64,000 nt of DNA from Podospora bellae-mahoneyi (taxonomy: Eukaryota > Ascomycota > Sordariomycetes > Sordariales > Podosporaceae): assembly GCF_035222275.1 (NCBI RefSeq), contig NC_085883.1, positions 2,232,001 to 2,296,000 on the forward strand, given 5' to 3'. Below the pieces are notes generated by a model. The model saw only the letters and a program-made list of their open reading frames with translations. It was not told the origin of the DNA and did no database searches. Below are positions 33,412 through 45,900 of this stretch, piece by piece (the stretch's first letter is position 1; each line of letters begins with the position of its first letter). The translations under genes were made by a program, and so were the position numbers.

Positions 33412-36048
33412 ATGGCCGCCCAGTGGCCCCCGAGATCGCCCCACAAAGCCCTCCTCAGCACTCCCGGCGGACGAGAAAAACTGCGTCGCTTGGCTGACCG
33501 CTCCTCTCCCTCACCATCACCCTCCAAACTCCGAAACTCGCGATCGCAACCATCCCTGGGAATGGGCGAACAACCAATGTACGACGGCGCAATGGACCTG
33601 GACGACGACGAGGAGGATGAGGAGATGTTGCAGCTCAAGCTTCAGGCGATCCAGGCAAAGCTGAAACTGAAGAAGCTCCAGGCGGCAAGGGCACACAAAA
33701 AAGCGTCTTCCCTGGCAGAACCTGGGCCACAAAATGGAGGAGCAGTTGGAGCAGGCGTTACAAGAGAGATTCCCTTTCAGTCAAGACTGGCATTGGCCCG
33801 GGAAAGGATAGAAAGACCACCAACACAAGCCCCTGTTGAAGTTCCAGCCTCGCCAGTCCGGAAGTCGGCGACAATGTCGAATCTGGACGCCTCTCCGAAA
33901 CGAGTTCTGCTAGGTATTGACAAGGGACGAAAAGCAACCGAGATGTCACTGAAGCGACCGGCAAGTCAGAGGCAGTTGGGAACCAACAACCACCAGCAGA
34001 CCCTGAGCGGGAGCGGCATGTCCAACTTTCCCCGGCGCGCGAAATCACCAGAAGCCGCCCGCCCTCTCAGTTTCAACGAGCGTCTTGCTTCAGCCAGGAC
34101 AGAGGAAGCCACCCGTCAGGAACAAGCGAAGAGAGTCCAAAAAGCGAGGAGCACAGCGTTCAGCATTGGCAGGCAGGAAATGGAAGAGTATAAAGCCAAA
34201 GCGGAGGACTTGCCAGAGGTGCCGTATCAGCCGGATGAGCTCTCGCGAGATCAGCTGTTGTCTGCGCTTGGGAGAACAAACAGCACTGCCACTGCGCCTA
34301 CCAGTGCACCGACGGGATACCTGAGGAGAAGTCGGACTGCTTCTGACTTGCGCAACACCATCACCACGAAGAACCCAAATGCGGACTCGTCAGACTTGTT
34401 TCTTGGCCCGTCATCAGTCAGCTCGTCGTTTTCTGCCCCGGCGAACAACAACAATGACAACAACAACAACTACAACAACGCGAGTGACTCGTCTTTCGAG
34501 ATCTTTTCTAGCTTTCACCTCTCTAAACGGATATTACCCCACCCTGTTTTGGCGAGGGCGGTTTCGTCAAAGAAGATATACCAGCTTAAAGACCTACTCA
34601 AGCACGTCAAGGCCCCTGATTGGAGTCTGCCGGATATAGAGTCGGATATTGTCGTGTTTGCGATTTTGGCATCGAAATCCGACCCGAGGTCTCACCGGCC
34701 CGGACCGAGCGGGACGCAGTCTGATAGGGGGAAGTACATGGTGCTCACGCTGGTTGATTTGCAGTTTGAGGTCGAGCTGTTTCTCTTCAACAGCGGGTTT
34801 GACCGGTTCTACAAACTAACGCCCGGGACGGTGGTGGCGATTCTGAACCCGAGTGTTTTGCCGCCGCCGAAGGGGAGGGAGGATACGGGGAGGTTTGGGC
34901 TGGTGATTAATAGTGATGAGGATACGATCTTGGAGGTGGGGAAGGCGAGGGATTTGGGGTACTGCAAGTCGGTGAAGAAGGATGGGCAGCTTTGTAATGG
35001 GTGGGTGAATGGGAGGAGGACGGAGTATTGTGAATTTCATACGAACGAGGCGGTTAGGAAGGCTAGGGGGGGGAGGATGGAGTTGAACAATACTGTTGGG
35101 AGCGGGATGGATGGGGCGAAGAAGGCTAATTCGAGGGAGTGGTATGGGAAGAAGGAAAAGGATGTGAACCAGGGGTATGATAGGTTTACGGGGACAAAGT
35201 ATTTTGTCAGTAGGGGGACGGCGGATGGGGATGATAGGGATGAGATGGGGATGGCGGATCGGGTGGAGAGGCAGGAGGCGCTGAAGAGGAGGTTGTTGCA
35301 GAGGGAGAAGGAGAGGGATATTGCGAGACAGTTGGGGAGTTGGGGGGGTGGGGCGGGGAAGGATTACATGAGTAGGGCCGCTGGAAAGGGGGGGCAAGGA
35401 GGGGGGAGTTTTACTAGTTCGACTGTTGGGTCTTCACAAACACAACCGCAAACGGGGAGCTCGGTGAATGGGAGTGGGAGCTTTGGGTCGACGGTGGGGA
35501 CGAGTTTTGGGAGTTGGGATGGGGGGGCTGTGATGGGGAGTCAGCAGAGGGAGAGGAGGTATGATGCTGCCGCGTTAGGGTTGACGGGGAGGAGAGGGCA
35601 GGGCGCGCCGAAGGTGGAGCTGGGTCCTGTCAAGAGGAAGAGACCGGTGTCTTCGGCCAGTAGCTCGACGGTTAGTACTATGAGTGCGAGTGTCCAGGGG
35701 GTGGCGGAGAAGGCACAGCCAAAGGTGGCGTTGGGATGGGGATCGGGGTTGACGACGAAGTTGGGGAGGATGAGGGAGGGGGAACGCCTTGATGGGAGAA
35801 AAATGGAAGTGGAAACGTTGATTGCTGCTTCCAGGGCAGCGAGAGACGACAAATCCCCAGTCAGAAAAAAGACGAGATTTGTAACGGAGAAGGGGATACG
35901 AGAGGCGGGGAGGGATAGTTTGGGAGAAGGGTTGGGGGTTTCGGTTGGCAGTGGGACAGCTTTGCCAGCGGCGAGTGTGTTGAGCAGGAGCAGGAGGCGT
36001 GTGATGTTGGATGATGATGATGACGATGATTTGATTATTGTCAAGTGA
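33412..36048 (+). CDS. MCM10: Mcm10 DNA replication initiation factor
   Basis: Binds DNA, the CMG helicase and polymerase alpha at origins and forks. A single exon gives 878 residues. A coiled-coil-like N-terminal segment (about 65-100) and a disordered region precede the conserved OB fold (about 361-500; FSSFHLSKRILPHPVL, IVVFAILASK, KYMVLTLVDLQFEVELFLF, TPGTVVAILNPSVLP). The Mcm10 zinc finger follows, C518-X9-C528-X11-C540-X2-H543, exactly the family spacing, then GTKYFVSRG. The C-terminal third is low complexity and very G-rich in DNA. It ends in an acidic run followed by LIIVK, resembling a SUMO-interacting motif. The start ATG at 33412 follows a clean leader. Confidence 0.92.
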   Translation: MAAQWPPRSPHKALLSTPGGREKLRRLADRSSPSPSPSKLRNSRSQPSLGMGEQPMYDGAMDLDDDEEDEEMLQLKLQAIQAKLKLKKLQAARAHKKASSLAEPGPQNGGAVGAGVTREIPFQSRLALARERIERPPTQAPVEVPASPVRKSATMSNLDASPKRVLLGIDKGRKATEMSLKRPASQRQLGTNNHQQTLSGSGMSNFPRRAKSPEAARPLSFNERLASARTEEATRQEQAKRVQKARSTAFSIGRQEMEEYKAKAEDLPEVPYQPDELSRDQLLSALGRTNSTATAPTSAPTGYLRRSRTASDLRNTITTKNPNADSSDLFLGPSSVSSSFSAPANNNNDNNNNYNNASDSSFEIFSSFHLSKRILPHPVLARAVSSKKIYQLKDLLKHVKAPDWSLPDIESDIVVFAILASKSDPRSHRPGPSGTQSDRGKYMVLTLVDLQFEVELFLFNSGFDRFYKLTPGTVVAILNPSVLPPPKGREDTGRFGLVINSDEDTILEVGKARDLGYCKSVKKDGQLCNGWVNGRRTEYCEFHTNEAVRKARGGRMELNNTVGSGMDGAKKANSREWYGKKEKDVNQGYDRFTGTKYFVSRGTADGDDRDEMGMADRVERQEALKRRLLQREKERDIARQLGSWGGGAGKDYMSRAAGKGGQGGGSFTSSTVGSSQTQPQTGSSVNGSGSFGSTVGTSFGSWDGGAVMGSQQRERRYDAAALGLTGRRGQGAPKVELGPVKRKRPVSSASSSTVSTMSASVQGVAEKAQPKVALGWGSGLTTKLGRMREGERLDGRKMEVETLIAASRAARDDKSPVRKKTRFVTEKGIREAGRDSLGEGLGVSVGSGTALPAASVLSRSRRRVMLDDDDDDDLIIVK

Positions 36049-37331
36049 AAGAGAGGAAGGGGGGTAGAAAAAGATGTTTATGATACAGCAACACACACAG
36101 AGTAGATACACAGCGCATCCATGGGCCGTTATTCTGGGTTTTGGGGTTGGGTACATTTGTTTGTATATTACGACTTTGCATGTGGTTGGCATGGCGTTTG
36201 AGCTTTTTGATGTTGGGGATTTGCATGGTCCAAGCATTGTTTGGTAGAGCTTTGAAGTATAAAGCAGAGTGTGGAAGCGTTGATGATGTTTTCTGTGAAT
36301 TGTTTACTTGAGTGCTCAACTATGACTTCTGTGACGTGAGGTTTGCTTGGTGACCCCACGTCGTGGACAAAATAATACAGACTGCAACGCATAACGAAGG
36401 GCTTAAAAGATGATAGAAAATATATTCGACTATCTTTTCAAGGCTTTTGGGCTCTCTTTTTAATGCCTTTCGACAATCTGTAAAGGTCTATTAACTATTA
36501 CTGAATACCTATCATGTTGTCTTCAAGTCCTGTTGACGATCTTTTTCAGGCATACTGGCTAGTAAAGGTCTATTTCTTTTCTATCCGCAGCATGGTGACT
36601 TACTCAGGAAAAGTGACAACCTGTTGACTTCTCTATACTTCGCCAGGTACACGTGCAGGCACCAACGTCATCCGTGGGGGTCTAATCTGCATTTCTATCC
36701 AGCTCCCAGTCCTCTCCCACAGCATTGAACTCCCCTCTCAACATCATGTGAGAGTGGTCACAAGGTCAGTTGGATTTTTCCTCCTCCTCAATTCAGCGTA
36801 ATGATTGGTTGCTTCATCGCACTGTGCCATGATGTACCTACTTGGAGAAGTTGGGGTAAGACTCGGTGTTCTTCCAAGCTCTCTGTATGGTGATGACGAT
36901 GTTGACTTTCTGCGGGGTACCTGTAAAACCAAGGCCGTATTTATTTGAAAAGTATCTGTAAAGGAAAATACCTAGTAGGTATAGACATCGAACAAAGACA
37001 TACGTGGGCTCTCGAAAGCTGATGATGCATTTCCTAAGGTATGCTCACTATACACCACAATGCTTCCGATATATGAGGGTATTCTCATGCCAGTGTATGC
37101 TTCCTCCACGCTCATGCCATGCTGTCATGCTGTCATGCTCTAGTATATCCCATGAGACCGCTTGCTATACCTGTTTCCCTTGCCTTGTTGCCAATGATAC
37201 CCAAACACCCCTATATAATACAAAACTCTAACCTGATAACCTCCATCCTAGACTGTATCCCCAATAATGATTACCAAACCTGAACAACAGTATACCCTAA
37301 CAAACCCCCTCCCCAAACCATACCCATAATC
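36049..37331. other. Convergent 3' intergenic region, MCM10 / DNA2
   Basis: No gene is seen. It contains array C of the 21-bp repeat; the rest is unremarkable. Confidence 0.65.
36401..36590 (+). repeat. Array C of the dispersed 21-bp minisatellite
   Basis: Unit starts at 36401, 36443 (42 = two units), 36465, 36486, 36507, 36528, 36550 and 36568: spacings 22, 21, 21, 21, 22 and 18. Units such as GTCTATTAACTATTACTG and GCCTTTCGACAATCTGTA, preceded by TTCGACTATCTTTTCA, match the family consensus in the same orientation as arrays A and B. Confidence 0.78.
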
Positions 37332-40300
37332 CTAACCCATCAACTCATTCAAAATATCCCTCACCACCGGCCCCCCCTTAGTCAACATCCGCTCCCCAAT
37401 CCTCTTCCTCCCCATCGTCGGCTGCTTCGACACCCCCCCCCTAACATTCTCCTTATTCCTATCCCCGACCCTATTCCCCCCCACCCCCCCAGCAACAAAC
37501 CTCTCCATCAACTTCCTCCCCTTCAACGGACTCTCCTCCACCATCTTCTTCACCACCGCCGACCTCCTCACCGGCGTCCTCCCCTTCGCCGGACTCAAAT
37601 AATCCTCCACAAACGAAAAATAATGCCCCTCAAACTGCTCCCTCCCCAAATCATACACCCACTGCCTCTGCACCATCAACTCCACAAACCGCTTGATCAT
37701 GTCCTTCTCCCCTTCTTGTCCCTGTTGTTGCTCTGACCCCTCCCCCAAAAGCGTCTTCTTACTCCCTACCACCAATAACTTGACCTTCGCCCTGGTAAAC
37801 GCAACATTGATCCTCCTCCAATCCTTCAACAACTCGCCAATGGAGCCAGAGTCATTGCTGCGGACGAGAGAAAGTAAAATAACAGACTTGTCCCGACCTT
37901 GAAAACGATCGGCGGTGTGCATCTCGACATCTCTCCCCCCGGTGCTTCCCCTCAGGTGGTACTTCAGTAGCGCGAGTTGAGAGCGGTAGTGAGTCATTAC
38001 TCCGATTTCTTCCGCGGGGACACCGCACAAAACAAGGGAATCGACCAGCTGGGTGATGATTTTGGCTTCGGTGGGGTTGACGATGCGGTTGCCTTTTGCT
38101 TGCTCCTGGCTATCGGGGAGGAGATCAGTGTTGATAAACTTGACGCGGGTGGTGGGTGTGATGAGATCGTGTAGCCAGCAGCTGTTTGGTTTTGGCGCAG
38201 GGCAGCAGTGGGTGCCGGCGGGGGGTTTCTGAGAGAAGGTCTCCGCGTCATGATGCCGCTGCTTCAAGGTTTCGATATGAGGAACGTGAAGTTCCGCGTT
38301 GCGGAGGGATTCAGTCCCGCATTTGAGTCTGCCTTTGTAGATGAGCGTGTTGGAAAGGGTCATGATGTCTTCTGACATGCGGTATTGATGCTCGAGATTG
38401 ACCACTGAGGATGGGTGGGCGTCGGAGAGGAGTTTGAAGAGGGAGACATCAAGACCACCAATCCGGGCCTCGTTGTTTTGGACCAGAGGCGGGAGTTGGT
38501 TGTGATCACCGACGAGAACAAAAGTGCGGGCCATTCTGATCGGGCCAAGGCAGATGGGCAGGGTGATCTGAGATGCTTCGTCCACAATACAATAGTCGAA
38601 TACCCGCTCGTTGAAGACGGGATGGTTGACGCCTAGACAGGTGGTGGCCACCACAGGGGTGCCATGCCAGGCTCTGCGGATCTCGTCAAACGAGGACATG
38701 GGTTGACTGGCGAGAGTAACAAAGTCGCGAACCTCGGGGTGAACCTTGGCTGGCGCTCCCAGACGCAGAATGGGGATTTTATCGTCTTTCAGCTTAAGGA
38801 GAATATTGTCCACAGCGGTGTGGGTGTACGACGTCAGAAGAAGCGTCTTGCCTTGACCGATGAGAGCCCGGATGATGTGCGCGATGGTAGTGGTTTTGCC
38901 CGTACCGGGCATGCCCAGAACCAAAGCGTAGTCCTTGGCACTCATCACCTTCTCCACGGCTGCCTTTTGGTCGACGTTCAAGCTGTTCTTGCCCGGAACG
39001 GAATACTGAGTGGGAGCAGACTTGAAGCTGGGGGGTATCAAATCGACCACAAGCTGACGTATCCGCTGAAAGCCCTGAGGACCATTCGTCATGATCTGAA
39101 CAAGATTATTCCGCACCGTCGCCATTCCGTTGCTGAACTCGTCCTTGTCGAGTCTGTACCGAATAGGGGGCTCTTTGATCTTCCCCTGACTTTGTGCCGG
39201 AGCTGCCCCCTCGGGCGCCACCTCCATGATACTCGCAAACACCTGATTATGCACCTCGTCGAACCCAGGCTGTCGAATGCGGGCATTATGTAATCTCCTG
39301 TCAACCGCCACGCTAATCCTTTGCTTCCTCACAGCCGTAACGTACCCCAACGCAAGCGCGAAATGCCCCTGCTCGTCAGACACAACAATCGGCTCTCCAA
39401 CCTGAAGCTGCGAGTCCATGAAAGAAAACCCAGCCGCCGGACTCTCCTTAATAAACGTGTACGTGAACCGGTTAATCTTGGCCTGGTTCTCATCCTCAAA
39501 CGCCGAGCCCTCCTCGATGATGACGTTAGCAAAACATCGACCGACCTTCTCGCGTTCGGTGCTGACCATAGTCCAAAGCTCGCGGCGGAGTTTCTGACTT
39601 TCCTTTTCTTCCTTGGTCAAGAGATCCTCCCACTTCAAAAAGAACTCTTGATGCCTCGGAGAAAGATGTTGAACGGCAGCCTCGAATTTCTCGTTCAGCC
39701 CACTCGTGTCGCCATTTCCACCATCGGCAAGCTTATGGTAGATGAAACAGGACGTCTGAGCATAACATCTTTCGCAAGCATTCTTGCTTCTCTTCATGGG
39801 CGGTAGCTGAACACTTCTTTCGCGGATATAACAGGCCAGCGCGTTGCGCTGCATAATCATATGCCGAAGCTCATGTCTGATGGCGGGAATTCGGAGAGTC
39901 TGCGACGTCTCCATATAGTACAGAATACCGTAGGCGATTTCAATATCGTATCGATCCGACAGCAACAGATTGTACAAGACAGTTTGAGCCTGATGGTTGG
40001 CCGTGGCGTTCTTTCCGGTCTTGACCTCAAAAGGTACAGTCAACGTCTGTGAGACATTGCCTTCGCGCATTGTGACCTGCACTGTCGCATCAATGTTGCC
40101 TTTGAGGCCATACATGGGAGACCAGACATGCTCCTCAACATCCAAGAGCTTGCTGACACACATGTTGATCTTTTCGCCGTTTCGTCCTTGAACGTTGGCA
40201 TTCGCCTGGGGTGCCGCAGAAACAAATGCCTGGGCCCAGGACCTGAGCTCCGGCATCTTCGAAACAAGATGATTGCGGGCATCGTCCATGCTGACCTTGA

Positions 40301-42348
40301 TGACGTAGATATCCTCCATGTGCTTCTGGAGCGTCTTGTCGATGACATCCCGCAGATAGTCCATAGTCCATTCGTTGGCCATCAGAGCCGCCTGAAACAC
40401 CTCGTGGAGAATGGTACCATAGACCAGAGCAGGCGTCGCTTCGCTGGTTGCCTTGACGCGATCCTGGAGGACAGCACGTCGCATGCACGTGAAAGAATCC
40501 GCAATCACTGTGGAGGAAATGAGCTGGTCTGGGTGCAAAATGATGATGTTGTGGTTGTTGTCGATGATGCATCGGCGAGAAGGCTCAAAATCACCGATGA
40601 TATGAACATAGGCTTTGGGGTTAGCCTGCGTATCAACCCAGTCACCCCTGAGATGGACCATGTATGTCGTCTTGGTGCCCTCATGCTCTACCCAAAGGAC
40701 CTATTGTTGTCTTAGCGGCATATAATCACCTTTTCTGAGCACATGGCATACCTTTTCTTCGGATTCACGTCCACGGTCATCGACATAGGAGCTCTCCAGC
40801 ACATTTGTAATCAAATACCTCTGGATAGCTTTTGGCTTTTGGCTTGGCTACACCAAAGAAAGTCTTAGCATACCTCGTCGCGGTGTTTTGATATTGGCTA
40901 CCGTATGATACGTACATGTGTTGGCAGGGTGTGGGCAGATGCCCCTTGTGTGGCGGCTAGCTCCATCGCATCAAAGTCGGCATCATCAAAATCATCGTCA
41001 TCAAAGCCACCCCCATATGCATCATCATCATCATCCCCCCCACCGTCATCAAGAAAGGGCTGGGCTTGCTGCTGCGCTGGGGCTTGACTTTGGGAAGCAT
41101 GTTGTGCTTCTATTTGTGTAATGAGATTTTCTGCACCCTCCAAAAAATCCACATCAAAATCATCAAACTCGTCGTCGTCGAATTTGTCAGCTGCGGATTT
41201 CGGCTGTGGTTTGGCGCTTGGGACTTCCTCCCTTGGAGGGTCGACCTCTTTCGTAGGAAGTATTGTAGCGTCAAGCTCCATGAGAGTATCATCGTCGAAA
41301 TCGTCATCGCCGTAGTCCGAGGAAGTCTTACTTCTTGCGGGGGCTGCGTCCGGGGCGACTCTGGAGAGCTTCTGGGCGAGTGGAGAACTTGCAGGAGGTT
41401 CTCGTGAAGGAGATCGGCTTCTGCTGGTGTCGACAGTTTGCGATCCTTGTGAGGACGACTTTCGGGCTTGGACCTCGAATGATCTACTAAGCTCACCACC
41501 AACGGTTTTCAACATTTCTTCAACCATGACCGATTTGGACTGTGAGGCGTTCGTTCGGGTGCCAAGCTCTGTTTCGTCCAGTCCCCCAAGCTTCCGTCTC
41601 TTGGGCCAGTTCCGACCCAGACTGAGTGTTTTCCTCAAAGACCGTTGGCTGCCAGGTGCCATCCCATCCCGGGCGGGGCGAGGAGACGAAGACACCATCA
41701 GATCGGCAGGTGATGGATTCGCAAGGCGAGATGGACTAGCGTCTGTCCCAATAATGTTGTAGGAACCCCAGAGCGCTGATGTTGGGTCGTCACGAAGAGG
41801 CCCGAGGCCTTGGTAGGTCTTCCTGACACCAGCGGCGGGTGTGGTACCCTTGGTAATGGGCGAAGAGACTGGTGACGAGCTTCTAGCACGCCTTTTCCGA
41901 TTTTGATAGAGCAGTATAGTCGATATTCCAGATTCGTGGGGGTTAATGTCGTTTGCCCACATCAGCCGTTCGCTAGGGGAGTCCTCTTGGTCGGCTTTTG
42001 GGGCGGCTTTTGGGACGTCATCCAGGGAAGGCGAGGACTGAGGAGCTACTTGTGGAATCGAGTCGACGATCTCTTCTTTCTTGAGGAAGTCGACGGTAGA
42101 ATCGGACTCGGCGGCTGACTCGCAGTCTTTGGCATCAAACTGAAATGCCTTGAGCTTGGTCTTTGTTTTGGAGGAGACCCGGAGGGCAGGTTTGGGTGGA
42201 GCAGGGTTGGGGTCCGTCTTCGATCTTTGCCATTGCGATCGCTATTCACCTGTTAGTTACCATCTGCAATCATGTGCGGTTGGGATGGAAGACCAACCTT
42301 GGAGGGTAACTTGTTGCTGTCCGAATAGGACTTCTGTAGTGGAGGCAT
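37332..42348 (-). CDS. DNA2: Dna2 nuclease-helicase
   Basis: Processes long flaps on Okazaki fragments and resects DNA ends. Four exons, 42298-42348, 40916-42241, 40752-40847 and 37332-40700, all joined in phase 0, give 1613 residues. Exon 1 is MPPLQKSYSDSNKLPSK. Exon 2 encodes a disordered acidic region (AFQFDAKDCE at its start). Exon 3 (32 codons) carries AIQRYLITNVLESSYVDDRGRE, which runs on into VLWVEHEGTKTTY. The RecB-like nuclease has H590, D695, E716 and K718 (FEVKTGK). The 4Fe-4S cysteines are C563, C800, C803 and C809. The SF1 helicase has GMPGTGKT (1087-1094), CIVDEASQITLP, the QYRMSEDIM motif, DRFQGRDKSVILLS and VAFTRAKVKLLVVG. Convergent with MCM10; an MCB lies 242 bp upstream. 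Confidence 0.93.
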
Positions 42349-42977
42349 GGTATCGTGTGGTAGGGGCGTCACAACATGGATGATATAAATAAAGACCAGA
42401 AAAAAACACAGTGCAGAAGTGGGCAAGACAAAACGAATGGAGGACCAAATTCGAGATGCAAAAGTGTATGGAGCAAAGCCAGGTTCAAAGTATCTAGCAA
42501 TTGAGTCGACGGGACCTGTCTGTGTCTTGTCCTGGTGGCCTGGAGACCGGGGGAAGGAAGTGCCTTTTTCGACGACGCACTTAGACGGTACGCGTCGGGG
42601 TCGCGTGTGTTGACGTGCTGCCATGCTGCCCCTCTAACATTTGGCCAGGTATAATGCCACTGATAAGATAAGCAAATACCAGGGGTCCCTGGAAACTCCA
42701 CAGAAGCTGGCAGGGACAGTTGCCCCGTGTGCACCACCAACCCCTCAAGGTTCCTCTATTTTGAAGATGGCTGAAGACAGTGGCTGCTGAAGGTTACCAG
42801 AAAATCTGGGACACATTGCAAACGTCAAACGCTACCGATGAAACCCACCAGACTTGCATCGCCGAGCTTCTAGGGTCATTTCTCGTGGGCGAATTTGAGG
42901 GGTTCCATGTTGAGGGGAAGTACCAAACCTCCACTCTAGTCAACCTCGTTTCGCGCACCAAACGACAGCACTACACC
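42349..42977. promoter_or_regulatory. Divergent promoter region, DNA2 / TRAPPC11
   Basis: 629 bp between opposite-facing start codons, with one MCB on the DNA2 side. An in-frame ATG for TRAPPC11 exists at 42780, but the family start is at 42978. Confidence 0.6.
42590..42595. promoter_or_regulatory. MluI cell-cycle box ACGCGT upstream of DNA2
   Basis: ACGCGT in the context GGTACGCGTCGGGGTCGCGTG, 242 bp upstream of the DNA2 start codon. A second TCGCGT follows 8 bp later. Confidence 0.6.
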
Positions 42978-45900
42978 ATGGACGAATACCCAGCTGGGAG
43001 TCTGGACCATAGTGTTCCGTTCCTGCTCACACTCGGCACATCTGGCGATCCAACTTACCAGTCAGGCCTGAGTGCAGTCCTCAAGGAACAGGCCATCCTG
43101 ATCCGTTCCGAGCTCCCACCTCTCGATTCAGACCAGGCGCATGCCCTCTTGCGATATATCCAGAACCGCGATGCGTCAAACCTGCCCTGTAATGGCCGAG
43201 ATGCGCCAAAGAAGCACCGATTCCACGTCAAGACGGCCGAGAGGGTAGGTGGACGATTCCGCGCAAATGTCTATCTTGTCCAAGATAGGGACCTGATGTT
43301 TATGTGCATACCTAGTCAATACTCCTACCGCCTCGCCGCGCGCGCCTCCCAGATGGCATCGACATGCCCTCACCGACTGCTGTGCTACACTCTCCCTACT
43401 CTCCCCTGAGTCCCATCTCACCATTATACCCCGACGGTCTGATCGATACGCAGTGGATTCGCAAACACCAGGACCTCGTCCCCAGTGTGTTACTGTGCTT
43501 CTATACCCTTACTTCCGACCCAACGCTTGCGACGCTTAATGACAACAAAATCAAGACGGACGTGAACAACATCAGGGCCCTTCTCAGCCAGTCCGGCTAT
43601 AAAACGCGCTTGGCTGTTGTGCTCTTGAGTGACAAGACATCTGCCTCAGGCGATCATGTGCAGGACCGATTGGAGAGTCTCCGAAGAGGATGTGGCATAG
43701 ATGCAAAATCTTTGTTTCTTGTGCCGCCCGGTGATTCGAAGGAGGAGCTTGAGCGCATGGCTGAGAACATGCTGACAACGCTTTACACAGCCTCACTGGA
43801 CTACTACCGGGACCTTGGGAGGCATTCACGGAAGAAAAGGGGCAGGGGAGTGGCACCGCAGCCGACGGTACCACCGACCTCGGGCACATCACAAACACTC
43901 TCGCTGGCGGGATGGAATGTGCGCTATGACTTCAAAAGCGCCGTATTCGCGGAATATCGGCAGGAGATGGATGTTGCCCTAAGATCATATGAGCAGGCCT
44001 ACGAGAACCTGCTCAGCTCGGAGCTGATGGAAGTGATTCCAAGTTGGAGTCCACGGTGGAACGAGGCTAGGTTTCTCGCCGATGTCTTGGCTGTGCGCTG
44101 TCTTCGATGTCTGTTGTGGAACGGTCAGCACAGCGCGGCTGCTCGACGATGGCAGTCCCACCGGGAGAGGATAGCCGACTTTCTCGACCGTCGAGGTCGG
44201 GGCACCGGAAACTATGGATGGGAAGCTTGGGAATCTCGATGGGCGCTTCTCATGGCCAATCTGATGGAAAAGGCCAGCATCCCCGAGTTGGCTCCGGTGA
44301 CCCACAAGCTGTACCTCCAGCCGGAGAAGAATGTGATGGGAGAGCGGTTGCAGCCATGGGAATTTCTGCATCACACGGGATATTGGTATCGTCTGTCGGC
44401 AAAGCACATGCAAGCTAGGAGGGACTTTGCACATGCGATACCCGAAGACGATAGGAGGTCTCCAAGCATGTCGCCGGCGTCTTTTGTGGCCAAATCAGCG
44501 TTTACTTATGACACTTACATGTGTCCGGATCCTTTTGAAGAGTATCCTCTACATCGTGGTGGCTTTGATCACGGCCGGTTTGTGGTGGAGAGGTTGATGA
44601 AGGCACGTTCGGAGTTTCTCAAGCGGGAACAAGTACGTCTGGCCGCAGAAGTGTCCCTGGAATGTGCCCGAGAACTCGGCCTGGCTGAGGAGTGGTCCGG
44701 TATTGTCAAGCTGCTGCGTCCGTTGTGGAAAGACTTGCCATTCAGAAGTGAGGGTTGGACCACAATTGCGGAATTGTTGAGCTGGAATCTCCGGGCTGCC
44801 GCAGTGGAACTTGACGATGCTGAGTTGGTGGTGACTATTGATTGGGAGCTGTTGAACCAGGGTACGTTCTTACGGCAGGTTCACGTTTACGTTGTGCTGA
44901 CTTTGTTGCAGCTTTCCAAAAACGTCCCAACTGGGAGTATGACATTACCAAAGCTCTTGACCAAATCGATACCGAGTCCAAGCCAATAGTGTCTCTAGCC
45001 GACGGTCAAGTACTCCCCTTCATCTGGACGTCTTTTCTTTTCCGAGAAGAGGAAGGCAAAGCGGGCCAGAACGTGCGAAGTCAGCTCACGATCAAGTCCA
45101 ATGCGCATCAGGGGTCCACTCCTGTCTCTCTGACCAGTCTCTACCTCAACTTCAGCGGCAGCTTGGACCGGGTAGTTATAGAGCATGATGATGCTGCTGC
45201 GGTACAGGAAAAGAGGGGCAACACATCAATATCTGCGGTCCCGCTAACGCGCGATGATGCCGAGGCCGAAGTCACAGACCTGGGCGCTGCCAGCAAAAGC
45301 GTCATACTTCATGGCGCTGCTGACCTGACGCTTGCCCCTGGCCAGACTTGGGTATTCAACCTTGAAATTCCATTACGGGAACCAGGCGAGACGGAAGCTC
45401 AGTCATTGGTGGTGAACCTGGACACTGAGGAGTTCGACTTGCACCATGAGCTGAAGTTTCATCAAACGCCAAAAACCAACTTTTGGTATCTTTCTGGCTC
45501 TGCCACGAAACTCATTGCGCGTCCGAATCCACTCGCGATCAGGGTGCAGCCTAGGCCACCCAAGCTGGAGATCAAGTGCCCGGTCTGGAAGGATCAGTAC
45601 TATACGGATGAGGCCATCGTCCTCGAATTCCAGCTCACCAATGGCGAAGATATCGAGGCGCTGGCCAAACTTGATGCTACACTCTTTGGCGAAAATCCCC
45701 CAGCGTTCACTGTTGATATTGCAGGCCATGAGTCTCAGACATCATCCAGTTCCCGCAGCGAAGAGAGCAAACTGATAGGGGCACCCCTGGGCACCATTGA
45801 AAGCTCCAAGACCTCATCAGTTCAACTTCGACTTCCACCAGTTGATCGCTCCAGCCAGTACGACCTCACCTTGAAGGTCACTTACTTTCTCCCTACCAAC

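Noticed and set aside
42780-42977. Upstream in-frame ATG for TRAPPC11
   Set aside because: The added 66 residues show no conserved feature, and the family start MDEYPAGSLDHS at 42978 has a better context.
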